A stretch of DNA of 64,000 nucleotides, taken from contig CAYMHR010000003.1 in assembly GCA_964390295.1 (NCBI GenBank), positions 27,970-91,969 on the forward strand, in the 5' to 3' direction. The notes beneath the pieces were generated by a model. The model worked only from the letters and a program-made list of their open reading frames with translations. It made no database searches and had not been told where the DNA came from. Source of the DNA: RGIG3009 sp964390295. GTDB taxonomy: Bacteria; Bacillota; Clostridia; Oscillospirales; Acutalibacteraceae. This document shows, in pieces, positions 18,475 through 25,928 of the stretch. A program made the position numbers and the translations under genes. Position 1 is the first letter of the stretch; the number at the start of each line of letters is the position of its first letter.

Positions 18475-18717
18475 GAGAGATTTTACGTTTCATTGTGCCG
18501 CGCATTACTAGGTGGCCGGGCGGTGGTGTTTTCGGCGGGTTGCCGTCATAAAATGCACGCGGCGGACATAGTATGTTCAACGGGACACAATCGGCATCGC
18601 AAAGGTGCTGTCGGTGCTTTGCACGGCGGTGGGCGGACAAGCTACCGGCTTCGGGCGGAGCACAGAGGGGCGGCGGTTGTCGCAAACAAATGATCATCCA
18701 AAAGGAGGCTTCGCACA
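18475..18717 (+). other. Long GC-rich glgC leader, probably folded
   Basis: No ORF with a ribosome site occupies these 240 bases. Several stems can be drawn by eye: CCGCGCATT with AATGCACGCGG (two-base bulge) enclosing a GC-rich arm, and GCAAAG with CTTTGC near 18599-18622. It matches no riboswitch consensus I know. The stretch 18300-18439 before the promoter holds only the mazF terminator and AT-rich sequence. Confidence 0.4.
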
Positions 18718-19935
18718 ATGTTTCGTAAGCAAGAATGTGTTGCCATGCTGTTGGCAGGAGGACAGGGGAGTCGGCTGTACGCTTTGACCAAAGCGGTTGC
18801 CAAGCCGGCGGTTCCCTACGGGGGCAAGTATCGTATCATCGATTTTCCCCTCTCCAACTGCGTCAATTCGGGTATCGAGACCGTGGGCGTTTTAACACAA
18901 TATCAGCCGCTGGAATTGAGCGATTATATCGGCTCCGGCCAGCCGTGGGATTTGGATCGCATGGATGCCGGTGTGCACCTGTTGCCGCCGTATCAGCGCA
19001 ATAAGGGCGCCGACTGGTACAAGGGCACGGCGAACGCCATCTATCAAAACATGGTCTTTATCGAGCGGTACGATCCCGAATACGTGCTGGTGCTGTCCGG
19101 CGACCATATTTATAAGATGGATTATGCCAAAATGATTGCCGAGCACAAAAAGAACGAAGCGGATTGTACGATCGCCGTCATCGAGGTGGAAATGTCCGAA
19201 GCCAGCCGCTTCGGTATTCTGAATACCAATCCGGACGGTTCGATTTACGAATTTGACGAAAAGCCGGCCGTCCCGAAAAGCAATCTGGCTTCCATGGGTA
19301 TTTACGTGTTCAACTGGAAAAAGCTGAAGAAATATCTGGAGGCCGACGAGGAAGACCCCACCTCACAAAACGATTTTGGAAAAAACGTGCTTCCCGCCAT
19401 GCTGAATGCCGGCGAGCGGATGTTTGCCTATCGTTTTGAGGGATATTGGAAGGACGTCGGAACGATCGACAGCTTGTGGGAAGCCAACATGGATTTGCTG
19501 AACCCCAAGGTGCCGCTGGATTTGTCCGACGACACGTGGCGCATTTATTCCCGAACACCCGGCCTGCCGCCGCATTATATCGGTGAGACCGCTAAGGTGC
19601 AAAACAGCATGATTACCGAAGGCTGTAACGTTCACGGCTCGCTGGAATCTTCTCTGATTTTTGCCGGCGTCACCGTGGAAGAGGGCGCCGTGGTACGCGA
19701 CTCCATCGTGATGCCGGGAGTCGTCGTGAAGAAGGATGCCGTGGTGCAATACGCCATCATTGCGGAAAACGCCGTGATCGGTGAGGGAGCCGTGGTCGGC
19801 GAGCTTCCGGAGGAAGTGGACGAGCTGGAAAATTGGGGCGTTGCCGTGGTGGCCGCCGGTATTTCCGTGGGGGACGGTTGCCATGTTCCCGCCAAAGCCA
19901 TGATCGACAGTCCCGTAGTAAAGGAGGAAGCGTAA
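18718..19935 (+). CDS. glgC: Glucose-1-phosphate adenylyltransferase catalytic subunit
   Basis: Makes ADP-glucose from ATP and glucose-1-phosphate, the committed step of glycogen synthesis. The 405-aa protein has the nucleotide loop LLAGGQGSRLYALT at 11-24, KPAVPYGGKYRIIDF, the substrate motif FEGYWKDVGTI and a left-handed beta-helix C-terminus. It is first in glgC-glgD-glgA; glgD follows after one base, so the subunits are probably co-translated into a GlgC/GlgD heterotetramer as in other Firmicutes. Confidence 0.96.
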   Translation: MFRKQECVAMLLAGGQGSRLYALTKAVAKPAVPYGGKYRIIDFPLSNCVNSGIETVGVLTQYQPLELSDYIGSGQPWDLDRMDAGVHLLPPYQRNKGADWYKGTANAIYQNMVFIERYDPEYVLVLSGDHIYKMDYAKMIAEHKKNEADCTIAVIEVEMSEASRFGILNTNPDGSIYEFDEKPAVPKSNLASMGIYVFNWKKLKKYLEADEEDPTSQNDFGKNVLPAMLNAGERMFAYRFEGYWKDVGTIDSLWEANMDLLNPKVPLDLSDDTWRIYSRTPGLPPHYIGETAKVQNSMITEGCNVHGSLESSLIFAGVTVEEGAVVRDSIVMPGVVVKKDAVVQYAIIAENAVIGEGAVVGELPEEVDELENWGVAVVAAGISVGDGCHVPAKAMIDSPVVKEEA

Positions 19936-19936
19936 G

Positions 19937-21049
19937 ATGCGTTACAACACGGCACTCGGTTTGTTGTTTTCCAACATGCACGATGAAACGCTGCCGGAAT
20001 TTACGGCGGTTCGTGCCATCGGCTCCGTCCCGTTCGGCGGACGGTATCGGTTAATCGACTTTGCGCTTTCCAATTTGGTCAATGCCGGCGTTTCCAAGGT
20101 CGGCGTTGTGACCAAAAGTAATTATCAGTCTTTGATGGATCATTTGGGTTCCGGTAAAGCATGGAACCTTTCCCGTAAGTCGGAGGGCCTGTATTTCCTG
20201 CCGCCGTTCGGCGGTGGGGAGGAACGCTACGGCGGCCGGATCACCTCGCTGGCCAGCGTTGTGCCCTTTTTGCGGAACTCCAGGGAAGACTACGTGATTT
20301 TGTCCGACTGTCACTTCGTCGGCAACATCGATTACGGCAATCTGATTCAGGCGCACGTGGACAGCGGAGCCGACGTCACGGTAGCGTGTCTCTCCGGTAC
20401 GCTTCCGAAGAATATTGCGTCTCCGGTTGTCACCACCGATGAAACCGGCCGGATTACCGATATGATTATTACCGATCATAGCGACGGCCCGGTCGTTTAC
20501 GGCTTGGGTCTGTACATTCTGTCCCGTCAGTTGCTGCTGCAGATTATTGATACCGCTGTCAGCCGCAATCAACAGAGCTTCGAGTGGGACGTTCTGCAAC
20601 GTCACGTCTCGGATCGGCGGCTGTTTGCCTACGTGGTGCCGGAATACACCATGGTCATCTCCTCGCTGGAAAGCTATTTCCGGGCTAATTACGCCCTGCT
20701 GGATGCCGAAGTGCGCGAAAAGCTGTTCGTGAGCGAACGCCCCATTTACACCAAGGTGCGTGATTGCGCACCGGCTTTGTACCGGCTTCACGCCGCCGTG
20801 TCCGGCTCGTTGATTGCCGACGGGTGTCAGATCGACGGCTCGGTGGAGAATTCCATTCTGTTCCGCGACGTTCATGTGGCCAAGGATGCCAAGGTGCGTA
20901 ACTGTATTTTGATGCAGGGGAGTCTGATTGGTGCCAACAGCGATCTAGATTACGTTGTCACCGATAAATACGTCTGTGTTCGTGACGGCCGCACGTTAAA
21001 GGGGTGCGATGAATATCCGGTTACAATTCGCAAAAACACCATGGTATGA
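19937..21049 (+). CDS. glgD: GlgD subunit of ADP-glucose pyrophosphorylase
   Basis: Paralog of GlgC (370 aa) that in Firmicutes acts as a modulatory partner. The N-terminal loop lacks the GGxGxRL glycines of GlgC (residues 5-20 read TALGLLFSNMHDETL), so it is not expected to be catalytic, while PFGGRYRLIDFALSN, the mid-domain and the beta-helix are kept. ATG 19937 follows AAGGAGG at the end of glgC. Confidence 0.95.
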   Translation: MRYNTALGLLFSNMHDETLPEFTAVRAIGSVPFGGRYRLIDFALSNLVNAGVSKVGVVTKSNYQSLMDHLGSGKAWNLSRKSEGLYFLPPFGGGEERYGGRITSLASVVPFLRNSREDYVILSDCHFVGNIDYGNLIQAHVDSGADVTVACLSGTLPKNIASPVVTTDETGRITDMIITDHSDGPVVYGLGLYILSRQLLLQIIDTAVSRNQQSFEWDVLQRHVSDRRLFAYVVPEYTMVISSLESYFRANYALLDAEVREKLFVSERPIYTKVRDCAPALYRLHAAVSGSLIADGCQIDGSVENSILFRDVHVAKDAKVRNCILMQGSLIGANSDLDYVVTDKYVCVRDGRTLKGCDEYPVTIRKNTMV

Positions 21050-21086
21050 TCGACGCGAAAATCCCCGGTGAAAATAGGAGGACACT

Positions 21087-22511
21087 ATGAAAGTTTTGTA
21101 TGCGACCAGTGAGGCACGTCCGTTTGCCGCTTCCGGCGGACTGGCCGATGTTGCCGGTTCTTTACCGCGCGCCCTGCGTACCCGGCTGGTCGGGTGCCGC
21201 GTGGTCATGCCGTTGTACGAAGCCGTTCCGCAGGAGCTGCGCGATTCGATGACGTTTTTGACCAGCTTTTCGGTGCCGGTTGCGTGGCGCCGTCAGTATT
21301 GCGGCGTGTTTGAAGCCAAGCATAACGGCGTGATCTACTATCTGCTGGACAACCAATATTATTTTAAGCGTGCCGGCTTGTATGGGCATTACGACGATGC
21401 CGAGCGGTTTGCCTTCTTTTCCCGTGCAGTACTGGAGATGTTGCGTTATATCGACTTTAAGCCGGATATTTTGCACGCCAACGATTGGCAATGTGCACTG
21501 ATTCCGGTGTATCATACGCTGTTTTACGCTCAAGAAGAGCTGTATCGTTCCATGCGGACCGTGTACACCATTCACAATATTCAGTATCAGGGCAAATACA
21601 GCATGGAAATTTTAGAGGACGTGTTCGGTATTCCGCAAAGTGCGCGTGAATTTATGGAGCACGACGGATGTATCAACTTGATGAAGGCCGGCATCGAAGC
21701 AGCAAACCGTGTTACTACGGTCAGCGAAACCTATGCTGGAGAAATTCTCGACCCGTGGTTTTCGCACGGCTTGGATTCCATTTTGCGGATGCGCCAGTGG
21801 AAGCTGTCCGGAATCCTCAACGGAATCGATACCGAACAAAACGACCCGGCTACCGACCCGGCGTTGTACGCACCGTATTCCGCCGCCGACGTGTCCGGCA
21901 AGGCGGAAAACAAACGTGCCTTGCAGGAGCGGTTGGGTCTGCCGATACGCGCCGACGTGCCGTTGATCGGCATGGTCAGCCGCTTGGCCTCTCACAAAGG
22001 CTTCGACCTGGTTAAATACGTGCAGGACGCCTTGCTGCAGGAGGATGTGCAAATGGTCGTTCTCGGCTCCGGCGAATGGACGTATGAAACGTTTTTCCGC
22101 GAAATGTATGCCAAGTATCCGGAAAAATTCTGCTTCTGTTCCGGCTTCGTTCCGGAGCTGGCGCAAAAGATATACGCCGCTTCCGATCTGTTCCTTATGC
22201 CGTCTCAAAGCGAGCCGTGTGGCCTTTCGCAAATGCTGGCGTGCCGCTACGGTGCCGTACCGATCGTGCGTGAAACCGGCGGCTTGAAGGATTCGATCCA
22301 CGATTGTGGCGACGGCAAGGGAAACGGCTTTACGTTCCAAACCTACAATGCCGACGATATGCTCAACGCAATCCACCGTGGGTTGGCCGCTTATCATAAC
22401 AAAACCGATTGGCCAATCATCGTCGATCGTGCCATGCGGAGCGACTTCAGTTGGGGGCGTTCTGCCAACGAATATATACGCTTGTATCGATCTTTGCTGA
22501 AAGAAGCGTAA
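21087..22511 (+). CDS. glgA: Glycogen synthase
   Basis: ADP-glucose-dependent GT5 glycosyltransferase (474 aa) that extends alpha-1,4-glucan. The N-terminal KxGGL-like motif reads ASGGLADV at 15-22, and the C-terminal GT-B domain has GMVSRLASHKGFDL and the EPCGLSQMLACRYG nucleotide-sugar site. It completes the glgC-glgD-glgA operon; the branching enzyme is encoded separately at 37.2 kb. Strong ATAGGAGG ribosome site. Confidence 0.96.
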   Translation: MKVLYATSEARPFAASGGLADVAGSLPRALRTRLVGCRVVMPLYEAVPQELRDSMTFLTSFSVPVAWRRQYCGVFEAKHNGVIYYLLDNQYYFKRAGLYGHYDDAERFAFFSRAVLEMLRYIDFKPDILHANDWQCALIPVYHTLFYAQEELYRSMRTVYTIHNIQYQGKYSMEILEDVFGIPQSAREFMEHDGCINLMKAGIEAANRVTTVSETYAGEILDPWFSHGLDSILRMRQWKLSGILNGIDTEQNDPATDPALYAPYSAADVSGKAENKRALQERLGLPIRADVPLIGMVSRLASHKGFDLVKYVQDALLQEDVQMVVLGSGEWTYETFFREMYAKYPEKFCFCSGFVPELAQKIYAASDLFLMPSQSEPCGLSQMLACRYGAVPIVRETGGLKDSIHDCGDGKGNGFTFQTYNADDMLNAIHRGLAAYHNKTDWPIIVDRAMRSDFSWGRSANEYIRLYRSLLKEA

Positions 22512-22545
22512 TAGAAAAAGACGATCCTCGGATCGTCTTTTCTAT
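22512..22545. terminator. Bidirectional terminator after glgA
   Basis: Stem AAAAGACGATC / GATCGTCTTTT with loop CTCG, between glgA and the convergent XRE gene. Confidence 0.88.
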
Positions 22546-22572
22546 TGCAAAACAGCGGCGTTTTCGGTATAA

Positions 22573-23253
22573 TTATAAATGTTCGTTGGAGCCCAAGGCG
22601 TTTTCTGCGTTTTTCAGTAAATTCAGCAGGGAAGACGCAAACAGGGGATACACCTTGGATAGTTCGTCGGGAAGCAAAACCGGCACCTGCTCGTTGGGAG
22701 ACAAGGCAGAAGCCAGCACTCCAAGCTTGGCGGCGGACAGGCTCATGGCACCGGAAGCCGCCGGCTGGTACAACTCGGTTGGTACCGAGAACAGGGCGGG
22801 GGAATTTCGCGTGTCGGCGGTGTACAGGGTGCGGAACAAGGTGTAGATTGCCATGTTCAAATACGATGCGGCTTCGGCGGTCAGCTCTTCGTTGTTGTAC
22901 CGTTGCAGTAAGCCGAACAGCAGATTCACGGCGTTGACGACCAGCTTTTTTTGCAACACGGGAAGAACGCTGCCCGATACGTGGCTGTCTTTCGCTTGGA
23001 GATCGCCTTCCGGAATATCGTCCACGGCGATCATCGCGCTGGATTTGTCGGCGGTGCGCCCCAGCAGGTAATCGCAGGATACCTCGTAAAAATCGGCGGC
23101 GCGTACCACGAAATCCAAACCACATTCGCGGATGCCCTTTTCATAATGCGAAAGCAGTGCCTGTGAAATTTTTAATTCAGCGGCCGCCTGTTTTTGGCTG
23201 ATTCCGCGTTCCTTGCGAAGCAAGGTCAGAGTACGTGAAAACGTGTTGTTCAT
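22573..23253 (-). CDS. XRE-family transcriptional regulator
   Basis: A 226-aa protein with an N-terminal HTH_3 domain (residues 5-60: LRKERGISQKQAAAELKISQALLSHYEKGIR) followed by FYEVSCDYLLGRT, the usual XRE tail. The C-terminal 150 residues are helical and unassigned, so the signal sensed is unknown. Start at ATG 23253 behind AGGAG; the upstream in-frame ATG at 23325 overlaps the divergent phosphatase promoter. It may control itself or the divergent gene at 23353. Confidence 0.82.
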   Translation of the reverse strand: MNNTFSRTLTLLRKERGISQKQAAAELKISQALLSHYEKGIRECGLDFVVRAADFYEVSCDYLLGRTADKSSAMIAVDDIPEGDLQAKDSHVSGSVLPVLQKKLVVNAVNLLFGLLQRYNNEELTAEAASYLNMAIYTLFRTLYTADTRNSPALFSVPTELYQPAASGAMSLSAAKLGVLASALSPNEQVPVLLPDELSKVYPLFASSLLNLLKNAENALGSNEHL

Positions 23254-23352
23254 GGTAGGACTCCTATCCAAATTATACGGTGCGTTATAAATTATATCGC
23301 GTCGGATACCATTTGTAAAGTGCAATTTTCGTTAAAAAGCGAGGAATTTTTT

Positions 23353-23979
23353 GTGAAAAACTATCATATCCACCTCATTCGACACGGCATGACCGAAGCC
23401 AACGAGAAAGGCTTGTATATTGGAACGACCGATTTGCCGCTGTCTGCAACCGGCTTGCGCGATCTGTTAAACAAAAAGCAGGAGGCGCGTTATCCGTCAG
23501 CCACGCGGTTTTACGTCAGTCCGTTGCTGCGGTGTCGGCAAACTTTGGAAGTGCTGTATCCGGGGTGTGAACCGACCGAAATGCCCGGCCTCTCCGAGTG
23601 CGATTTCGGCGCGTGGGAGGGGAAAAGCGCCGCCGATCTTCAGCACGACGAGGAGTTTCAGCGCTGGATCGCCGGCGAGCTGCCGGATATTCCGGGCGGC
23701 GAAGCAACGGCGGATTTTCAAAGCCGCGTAATGGCGGCGTTTGAAGCGTTGGTAGAGGACGCCATGAAGCACGGAGATACCGATACCGTCGTTTGTACTC
23801 ACGGCGGCGTCATCATGATGATCATGGCGGCTTACGCCTTGCCGCGCGCCGATCTGTCGGCGTGGGCCACCGAAGGCGGCTGTGGTTTTACACTTCGTAT
23901 TACCCTGACACTGTGGATGCGGGAGCCTGTCGCGGAAGCGGTAGATTACGTGCCGCTGATTCCCGATCGTCAAAATTGA
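23353..23979 (+). CDS. Histidine phosphatase family protein
   Basis: A 208-aa enzyme of the phosphoglycerate-mutase-like superfamily. The catalytic LIRHGMTEAN is at about residues 9-18, PLLRCRQT carries the second Arg, SECDFGAWEGKSAADL holds the acid, and CTHGGVI has the second His. Size and motifs fit CobC/PhoE-type phosphatases; no cobalamin genes are nearby, so the substrate is open. GTG 23353 is chosen because GAGG lies eight bases before it; an upstream GTG at 23320 is the alternative. Confidence 0.85.
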   Translation: MKNYHIHLIRHGMTEANEKGLYIGTTDLPLSATGLRDLLNKKQEARYPSATRFYVSPLLRCRQTLEVLYPGCEPTEMPGLSECDFGAWEGKSAADLQHDEEFQRWIAGELPDIPGGEATADFQSRVMAAFEALVEDAMKHGDTDTVVCTHGGVIMMIMAAYALPRADLSAWATEGGCGFTLRITLTLWMREPVAEAVDYVPLIPDRQN

Positions 23980-24025
23980 GAGAACGGTGGGTCGCACAGC
24001 GTCTCCTGCGGTTGTTCTACTTGCC

Positions 24026-24060
24026 AAAAAGCGTCCGACGTCGTGCGACGTCGGACGCTT
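24026..24060 (-). terminator. Terminator ending the 6S-like RNA
   Basis: Perfect 14-bp stem AAGCGTCCGACGTC / GACGTCGGACGCTT with loop GTGC. On the minus strand it is followed by TTTTT, so it ends leftward transcription; it may also slow rightward transcription from the phosphatase gene. Confidence 0.85.
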
Positions 24061-24262
24061 CTGCGTTTTCATTTGTCCCGCTCTGCCGTAATATTCTCCG
24101 GATAACCTGCTACTATATCGTTCGCAGGTGGGTGTCTGCCCACAAGGTTCACGCTCCCTTCGTCCCAACGGGTGGGGAGGTCTGCAATCCGCTTGCGGAG
24201 CCAAGCTCCCGTATTCCAAGTGTAGTAGGGTTATAAGAGAATGGTCCGCGTACAGAGCAGGA
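24061..24262 (-). ncRNA. Rod-shaped structured RNA, 6S-like candidate
   Basis: This gap after DUF1292 folds into a long rod by four nested helices: 24080-24085 with 24253-24258 (GCTCTG/CAGAGC), 24093-24098 with 24237-24242 (ATTCTC/GAGAAT), 24102-24107 with 24229-24234 (ATAACC/GGTTAT) and 24110-24115 with 24223-24228 (CTACTA/TAGTAG). They close a large central region with small hairpins and an end loop near 24150-24178. That layout, length of about 200 bases and a T-run terminator on the minus strand fit 6S RNA (ssrS). I cannot run a covariance model, and another RNA family is possible. Confidence 0.5.
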
Positions 24263-24270
24263 GCCGGTCG

Positions 24271-24576
24271 TTATTGCTCCTCGGTTTCTTCGATCTCGTA
24301 CAGATCGGCCAGGCGTTCTTCAAAGATACCGGCGATTTCTTCAAATTCGTCGTCATCCTCAATGGGAAGCAGCAGGTCTTCGCCGTTTTCCTCTTTGACC
24401 GTTAAGATGACCAGCTCGCCGTCGTCGTTGATCAGATCGGCCGGGTTATCGTATACCGGGATTAACGCCACGTAGCGGCCGTCATCGGTTTCGATGGCAT
24501 CCAGGACTTCAAATTGATGCTGATTTCCCTCATCGTCCACCACGGTGACCAAATCGTTTCCATATTCTTCCGACAT
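24271..24576 (-). CDS. DUF1292 family protein
   Basis: A small acidic protein (101 aa) matching the DUF1292/YrzB family: EEYGNDLVTVVDDEGNQHQFEVLDAIETDDGRYVALIPVYD followed by an acidic tail. In many Firmicutes it is linked to ruvX and alaS, not found here. Function unknown; cytoplasmic. ATG 24576 follows AAAGGAGA. It has a good promoter at 24625-24653 and reads into the structured RNA behind it. Confidence 0.88.
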   Translation of the reverse strand: MSEEYGNDLVTVVDDEGNQHQFEVLDAIETDDGRYVALIPVYDNPADLINDDGELVILTVKEENGEDLLLPIEDDDEFEEIAGIFEERLADLYEIEETEEQ

Positions 24577-24624
24577 AGGTATATCTCCTTTCTTTCACAC
24601 CAATAGCGTGCTTTCGCTCTTACT

Positions 24625-24653
24625 ATATTACCCTGTTTTTCAGCTTTCGTCAA
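24625..24653 (-). promoter_or_regulatory. Promoter of the DUF1292 gene
   Basis: Minus strand TTGACG (24648-24653), 17-base spacer, TAATAT (24625-24630). Confidence 0.7.
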
Positions 24654-24681
24654 GCAAAAAGTGCCGAAGGAAGGCGGTTCA

Positions 24682-24720
24682 AAAAAAGTTCACGAAAAGA
24701 CGAAAAAAGTTCATCAAAAG
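24682..24720 (+). repeat. Two phased A-tract repeats upstream of a strong promoter
   Basis: An 18-base motif occurs at 24682-24699 and 24703-24720 (AAAAAAGTTCACGAAAAG and AAAAAAGTTCATCAAAAG). The 21-base offset is two helical turns, and the second copy ends two bases before the -35 box, as expected for an UP element or activator site. Confidence 0.6.
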
Positions 24721-24722
24721 TA

Positions 24723-24751
24723 TTGACAAGGGTGTGCGGTTGTGGTATAGT
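24723..24751 (+). promoter_or_regulatory. Strong promoter of the four-module RNA
   Basis: TTGACA (24723-24728), 17-base spacer, TATAGT (24746-24751), preceded by A-tracts. Start of transcription expected near 24757. Confidence 0.8.
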
Positions 24752-24855
24752 AAAGATGACAAAAGGATGGACAGAACGAGACGTACACAAGAGGAGTGAG
24801 TCCCGTGCATCGTTAAGATCAGGCATTCCCCAATCCATAACAAAGGATGAGTCCC

Positions 24856-24882
24856 ATGGTTCAAGATTCACGGCTTCAGTGA
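24856..24882 (+). CDS. Mini-ORF in module 2 (8 residues)
   Basis: ATG preceded by AAAGGA and an 8-base TGAGTCCC spacer; encodes MVQDSRLQ. Spacing is ideal for initiation. Whether it is translated or only a decoy for ribosomes cannot be judged from sequence. Confidence 0.3.
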   Translation: MVQDSRLQ

Positions 24883-24918
24883 ATGCGGCTTTGGCGATGA
24901 AAGGGTTAGGTGAGTCCA

Positions 24919-24984
24919 ATGGGCCACACAGTAAAACCGCGATCTTACTATCCTAATACAGAAAAGGTGAGTCCCGTGCGCTAA
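24919..24984 (+). CDS. Mini-ORF in module 3 (21 residues)
   Basis: ATG preceded by TTAGG and TGAGTCCA; encodes a basic 21-residue peptide (begins MGHTVKPRS). It reads through module 4 and shares its stop codon. Confidence 0.3.
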   Translation: MGHTVKPRSYYPNTEKVSPVR

Positions 24985-25088
24985 CGTGCACTTTGATAGG
25001 TTCAACTTGTTATAGATTCCTTTTGATTCCTTCCTTCAATTCATTTGTCATAGGTTTAGATTTCCTTTACATACGTTGCACGTCGTGG

Positions 25089-25120
25089 TCCGGAGGCCTG
25101 CTCCAGGTCTCCGGATTTTT
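25089..25120 (+). terminator. Terminator of the four-module RNA
   Basis: Stem TCCGGAGGCCTG / CAGGTCTCCGGA (one G-U pair, 3-base loop) followed by TTTTT. Confidence 0.9.
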
Positions 25121-25166
25121 GCATATTTTTCTCCGCTCGCACCCACACTATCCGGGGGAGATGCAA

Positions 25167-25526
25167 ATGAAAAGGCGTACTCAATATACAATCACCGGGG
25201 CGCTGGCCGGCACGGCCAACGGCCTGTTCGGAGCCGGTGGTGGTTTGTTTTTGGTGCCGCTGTTCACTTGGTGGCTCGGCATGGAGCCGAAGCGCGCGTT
25301 TGCGACCTCGGTAGCGGTGATTTTTTTGTTGTCACCGGTGTCGTTGTTGGTGTTTTGGCTACACGGTGATCTGAACCTTGGCGGCACGTGGCCCTATTTG
25401 GTCGGTGGAGCACTGGGCGGCATTCTTTCCGGTCGCTTGTTCTCCAAGCTGTCCGTCACCTGGCTGCGCCGCCTGTTTGGGGCGCTGTTGTTATACGGCG
25501 GTGTTCGGGCGGTGATGCTGTGGTAA
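25167..25526 (+). CDS. TauE/SafE-family permease, N-terminal half-size protein
   Basis: A 119-aa protein with four predicted membrane helices and the TauE start signature GLFGAGGGLFLVPL at residues 20-33. Full TauE/SafE sulfite/organosulfonate exporters have two such four-helix halves; here each half is a separate gene. ATG 25167 follows GGGGGAG by six bases. It overlaps the next gene by seven bases, so the two halves are translationally coupled and probably form a heterodimer. Substrate unknown. Confidence 0.82.
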   Translation: MKRRTQYTITGALAGTANGLFGAGGGLFLVPLFTWWLGMEPKRAFATSVAVIFLLSPVSLLVFWLHGDLNLGGTWPYLVGGALGGILSGRLFSKLSVTWLRRLFGALLLYGGVRAVMLW

Positions 25527-25918
25527 AGGTGATTGTCGCCATCGGCGTGGGTCTGCTGACCGGCATTTTAAGCGGAATGGGAATCGGCGGCGGCTCTTTG
25601 CTCATATTGTATTTAACCGCTGTGATCGGAACCGATCAATACGTTGCCGGCGGAATCAATTTGCTGTATTTTTTATGTTGTGCGCCCACGGCCTTGGCAT
25701 CGCATATTCTCCACAAGCGATTGGAGTGGCAAGCGGTGCTGTGGTGCTCCCTGTCAGGCTTTGTTACGTCGCTGGGTGCGGCGTGGCTGGCATCACAGCT
25801 GAACACCGATTGGCTTCGCCGCGGATTCGGTGTGCTGTTGCTGTACGTTGGCGCACGCGAGCTGTTTTGCAAAAAAGAAGGCCCTGCCACCGAAGAGGGG
25901 CAGGGCACAGGCCGTTGA
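25520..25918 (+). CDS. TauE/SafE-family permease, second half-size protein
   Basis: Partner of the preceding gene: 132 aa, four membrane helices, and the repeated half signature GILSGMGIGGGSLLILYL at about residues 14-31. The GTG at 25520 lies inside the end of the first gene. The hydrophilic tail (KKEGPATEEGQGTGR) overlaps a terminator hairpin serving the opposite gene. Not a frameshift of one gene: both parts carry their own start motif and complete fold. Confidence 0.8.
   Translation: MVKVIVAIGVGLLTGILSGMGIGGGSLLILYLTAVIGTDQYVAGGINLLYFLCCAPTALASHILHKRLEWQAVLWCSLSGFVTSLGAAWLASQLNTDWLRRGFGVLLLYVGARELFCKKEGPATEEGQGTGR
25870..25906 (-). terminator. Terminator for the 3D-domain gene
   Basis: Stem GCCCTGCC (25881-25888) / GGCAGGGC (25899-25906), followed on the minus strand by CTTCTTTTTTGC; it lies within the 3' end of the TauE-like gene. 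Confidence 0.65.
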
Positions 25919-25928
25919 CGGCCGTTTC

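Larger units (their letters stand above)
24757..25120 (+). ncRNA. Candidate regulatory RNA with four SD/TGAGTCC/start modules
   Basis: About 365 bases between a consensus promoter and a perfect terminator with no convincing gene. It holds four copies of a purine-rich ribosome-site-like run, then TGAGTCC(C/A), then a start codon: cores at 24797, 24848, 24911 and 24968, starts GTG 24805, ATG 24856, ATG 24919 and GTG 24976. The steps (51, 63, 57) are all multiples of three. The mini-ORFs encode 3, 8, 21 and 2 residues; the last is nested in frame in the third. A pyrimidine-rich tail (25015-25072) could pair with the purine runs. No known RNA family recognised. Confidence 0.6.

Noticed and set aside
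18500..18560. Resemblance of ACTAGGTGG... to the Alu domain of SRP RNA
   Set aside because: The S-domain GGAAGCAGC loop and the closing 3' strand are missing; similarity is too short.
24756..24956. 67-codon ORF running through modules 1-3 of the candidate RNA
   Set aside because: Its ATG coincides with the expected transcription start and has no ribosome site; it stops before module 4. The module spacing in multiples of three keeps this possibility alive, but the start-codon modules lie in another frame.
24797..24975. Hammerhead ribozyme core suggested by GATGAGTCC
   Set aside because: The required CTGATGA context and downstream GAAA are absent at all four sites.
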